Shown here piece after piece: positions 5,608-7,903 of a stretch of DNA of 7,903 nucleotides. This DNA comes from DALYLB01 sp046154695 (GTDB lineage Bacteria; Acidobacteriota; Blastocatellia; RBC074). The number at the start of each line of letters is the position of its first letter. Position 1 is the first letter of the stretch. The DNA is taken from NCBI GenBank assembly GCA_046154695.1, contig JBJXFI010000342.1, positions 1-7,903 on the forward strand, read 5' to 3'. Below the pieces are notes generated by a model. It searched no databases. It was not told the origin of the DNA and was given only the letters and a program-made list of their open reading frames with translations. Both the position numbers and the translations under genes were made by a program.

Positions 5608-6738
5608 ATGGAATCAATTGATTTTCAGTCCCGGACGCGGATGCTCTTCGGGTTGGGGACGTTAGAGAGATTGGGGGAAATGGCCCGTGAACAGGGATTC
5701 ACGCGGGTCTTGCTCGTGAGCGATCAGGGAATGGTCGCGTGCGGCTATGTCGAGGAGGCGACGAGGTCGCTCGCCGCGGCGGGGATCGAGACCGTCGCGT
5801 TCACCGAATTCGGAGAAAACCCGGACACCTCGATGGTGGAGGCGGGCCGCGCCTTCGCGGCTGACCTGGAGATCGATTCGATCGTCGCGCTCGGCGGCGG
5901 CAGCTCGATGGATTGCGCCAAGGGAATCAATTTCGTGCTGACCAACGGCGGCTCGATGCGGGATTATCTGGGCTACGGAAAGCCGGCGCGGCCGATGCTG
6001 CCGATGATCGGCATTCCGACGACCGCCGGCACGGGCAGCGATGCGCAGAGTTACGCGCTGATCTCCGACGCCGGGACGCATGCCAAAATGGCATGCGGAA
6101 GTCCGGGAGCGGCCTTCAGGGTCGCCATTCTCGATCCGCGGCTGACGATCACCATGCCGCCGGAATTGACGGCGCTCAGCGGATACGACGCGATCGCCCA
6201 TGCGGTCGAAACCTTCGTCACGAAGAAGGGAACGCTGGTTTCGCGTATGCTGTCGCTGCAGGCCTGGCGGCTGTTGGATAAGAATTACAGACGGGTGTTG
6301 GACGAGCCGGCGAACCTGGAGGCGCGGGGCGAGATGCTGCTCGGGTCCCATCTGGCCGGGCTCGCGATCGAAAATTCCATGCTGGGCGCGGCCCACGCCT
6401 GCGCCAATCCCCTGACGCAACATTTCGGAACGACGCACGGGGCAGCCCTCGGAGTCTTTCTGCCGGTGGTGGTGGCCTGGAATACCGAGGACGACGGCGG
6501 CAAAAGATACCTGCCCCTGGTGGAGAGCGCGGGGCTTATTTCGGCGTTGGGGCTGGTCTCGCGCCTGGAAAAATTCGCGGCCGCCGGAAGCCTCCCGCGC
6601 CGCCTGCGAGATCTGGGCGTTCGGCCGGCCGATCTGCCGATGCTCGCGGAAGGCGCGGCGAAACAATGGACAGGGAGCTTCAATCCGCGCGATTGGAGCC
6701 TCGAAGGAGCGAGAGAGGTCTATGCAACCGCGTACTGA
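5608..6738 (+). CDS. Iron-containing (group III) alcohol dehydrogenase family protein
   Basis: This 376-residue protein is of normal length for the Fe-ADH family (Pfam PF00465), cytoplasmic NAD(P)-linked oxidoreductases acting on alcohols or aldehydes. The N-terminal nucleotide-binding half shows GGGSSMDCAK (96-105) and IPTTAGTGSD (136-145). The C-terminal metal domain shows all four expected metal ligands: D194 and H198 in SGYDAIAHAVE, H263 in GAAHACANP, and H277 in GTTHG. The extra conserved histidine four residues after H263 in FucO-like enzymes is Asn here (N267), which may be a subfamily trait. The substrate cannot be told from sequence. The start has only a weak GAAGA-like site but sits seven bases after the upstream stop, consistent with translational coupling. 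The 3' end overlaps the next gene by 17 bases, suggesting one mRNA for the three genes from 5043 to 7897. Confidence 0.92.
   Translation: MESIDFQSRTRMLFGLGTLERLGEMAREQGFTRVLLVSDQGMVACGYVEEATRSLAAAGIETVAFTEFGENPDTSMVEAGRAFAADLEIDSIVALGGGSSMDCAKGINFVLTNGGSMRDYLGYGKPARPMLPMIGIPTTAGTGSDAQSYALISDAGTHAKMACGSPGAAFRVAILDPRLTITMPPELTALSGYDAIAHAVETFVTKKGTLVSRMLSLQAWRLLDKNYRRVLDEPANLEARGEMLLGSHLAGLAIENSMLGAAHACANPLTQHFGTTHGAALGVFLPVVVAWNTEDDGGKRYLPLVESAGLISALGLVSRLEKFAAAGSLPRRLRDLGVRPADLPMLAEGAAKQWTGSFNPRDWSLEGAREVYATAY
6714..6718 (+). promoter_or_regulatory. Ribosome binding site of the third propeller gene, inside the Fe-ADH gene
   Basis: AGAGG, within GAGAGAGG (6711-6718), ends three bases before the ATG at 6722 and is embedded in the last codons of the dehydrogenase gene. 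No other start codon fits the signal peptide better, so this site supports the overlapping start. Confidence 0.55.
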
Positions 6739-7897
6739 CAAATGGAGGTTCGTTCAAAAGGCGAGTTGGATCCCCTGCATTCCAGGGGTGCTCGGCCTGC
6801 TGCTGATTTTCGCGCTGGATGCCGCCCCGGTCCGCGGCCAGGCGGCCGCCGATTCGTGGCCGCAATTCCGCGGGGGCTACAATCTGACGGGCGTCTCGCC
6901 CTCGCAGGTTCCGGTCGGATTGAAACTGCTCTGGACGTTCGATGCGGGCGACATCATCGAATCGTCTGCCGCGATTGCAGGCGGAACCGTCTATGTGGGG
7001 ACGGGCAAATCGGAGCTGGTCGCGCTCGATTTTGGCTCCGGGCAGGTGAAATGGCGATACAAGGCCGCCGAGGCGATCGGCGAGTCCTCGCCGGCTGTCG
7101 GCGGGGGAATGGTCTTCGTCGGCGATCTTTCCGGCGTCTTTCACGCGGTCAATGCCGCGACCGGCCAGGGCGTCTGGTCCTACAAGACGGACGGCGAGAT
7201 CAAATCCTCGCCCGTCTTCGTTTCGGATCGGGCGGGAGACCGCGTGCTGATCGGTTCGTACGACGGCTCGCTCTATTGCTTCGCCGCGCGCGATGGGCGA
7301 ACGATCTGGCGGCTTCGCACCGAAAACTACGTTCACGGCACGCCCGCCGTGATCGACGGCATCGCCTATTTCGCCGGCTGCGATGAGTACTTTCGCGGCG
7401 TCCGGGTCAGCGATGGAAAAGAGGTTCTGCGGACTTCGGCCGGCGGAAACACCGGCGCCTCGGTGACGATTGTCGGCCAGTCGGCCTATTACGGCAATTT
7501 CAACAACGAGGTCATCGCGCTCAACCTGGCGACCCGCCGGCGCGTCTGGCTCTACACGCATCCCCAGCGCCAGTTCCCGTTCTATTCCTCGGCCGCGTTC
7601 ATCGACGGCAAGGTCATTCTCGGCGGGCGGGACAAGATGGTCCATTGCCTGAACGCCGCGACCGGCAAGGCGATCTGGACCTTCCGCACGAACGCGCGCG
7701 TGGAGTCCTCCCCGGCCATCTCGGCCGGCCGCGTCTATGTCGGGTCGAACGACGGGCGGTTTTATGTCCTCGACCTGCTGAAGGGAACCAAACTGTGGGA
7801 GTTCAATGCCGGCGCGGCCGTGTCGGCCTCTCCCGCCATCGCCAGTGGCCGCGTCGTCATCGGCTCGCAGGACGGAAAGTTGTACTGTTTCGGATGA
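6722..7897 (+). CDS. Secreted PQQ-like (BamB-type) beta-propeller protein
   Basis: This 391-residue exported protein is essentially one propeller. The N terminus has a basic region (residues 4-13), a hydrophobic stretch (about 17-34) and likely cleavage after G-Q-A at 41. The mature part opens with SWPQFRG (45-51), a standard start for this family. W-type blade motifs occur near 99-111, 139-152, 183-196, 225-236 (degenerate, Leu for Trp), 263-276, 306-319 and 347-359. The final LYCFG (387-391) looks like the outer strand of a last blade completed by KLLWTF (68-73), giving a likely eight-bladed ring with Velcro closure. The blades at N144-A-A-T-G and N311-A-A-T-G are similar even at DNA level. 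There is no haem or vicinal-Cys motif; a binding or assembly role outside the cytoplasm is inferred. The gene is complete, with the stop at 7895-7897. It overlaps the Fe-ADH gene by 17 bases and is probably co-transcribed with it. Confidence 0.88.
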   Translation: MQPRTDKWRFVQKASWIPCIPGVLGLLLIFALDAAPVRGQAAADSWPQFRGGYNLTGVSPSQVPVGLKLLWTFDAGDIIESSAAIAGGTVYVGTGKSELVALDFGSGQVKWRYKAAEAIGESSPAVGGGMVFVGDLSGVFHAVNAATGQGVWSYKTDGEIKSSPVFVSDRAGDRVLIGSYDGSLYCFAARDGRTIWRLRTENYVHGTPAVIDGIAYFAGCDEYFRGVRVSDGKEVLRTSAGGNTGASVTIVGQSAYYGNFNNEVIALNLATRRRVWLYTHPQRQFPFYSSAAFIDGKVILGGRDKMVHCLNAATGKAIWTFRTNARVESSPAISAGRVYVGSNDGRFYVLDLLKGTKLWEFNAGAAVSASPAIASGRVVIGSQDGKLYCFG

Positions 7898-7903
7898 TTT
7901 GCG

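Overview
The window is a GC-rich (roughly 60-65% by eye), gene-dense bacterial fragment in which every supported gene reads on the + strand. It contains six complete protein genes. Three are exported proteins with PQQ-type (BamB-like) beta-propellers; the others are a degenerate receiver/DUF3052 fusion, a four-helix membrane protein of unknown function, and an iron-type alcohol dehydrogenase. Families of secreted propellers opening with a W-x-x-[FW]-x-G signature are typical of Acidobacteria, Planctomycetes, Sumerlaeota and related lineages, and the receiver/DUF3052 fusion fits an acidobacterial or similar genome. No rRNA, tRNA or phylogenetic marker is present, so the phylum remains a guess.

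Layout. 1-175: non-coding leader with a terminator-like hairpin (112-135). 176-2461: secreted propeller + Ig-like + LamG-like protein. 2462-2578: intergenic gap with two related, inverted hairpin units resembling a REP/BIME element. 2579-4054: second secreted propeller. 4055-4145: gap filled by a long imperfect stem ending just before a near-perfect ribosome binding site. 4146-4925: pseudo-receiver/DUF3052 protein. 4926-5042: gap with a very stable GC hairpin. 5043-5600: four-TM protein. 5608-6738: Fe-ADH. 6722-7897: third secreted propeller, overlapping the Fe-ADH gene by 17 bp. Only six bases follow the last stop. No stretch over 300 bases lacks a gene.

Working together. The last three genes (5043-7897) are packed tightly enough (7 bp gap, then 17 bp overlap) to be one transcriptional unit. 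The first three each have their own leader with a foldable structure and may be separate units. None of the propellers has a CxxCH haem motif or the adjacent Cys-Cys pair of quinoprotein alcohol dehydrogenases. They are therefore more likely binding or scaffold propellers than PQQ enzymes, and a quinoprotein/Fe-ADH pathway should not be read from the neighbourhood. I do not see CRISPR, transposase, integrase, toxin-antitoxin or phage genes. The most unusual signals are the structured intergenic gaps, especially the paired hairpin units at 2495-2557, and the receiver-like/DUF3052 fusion.
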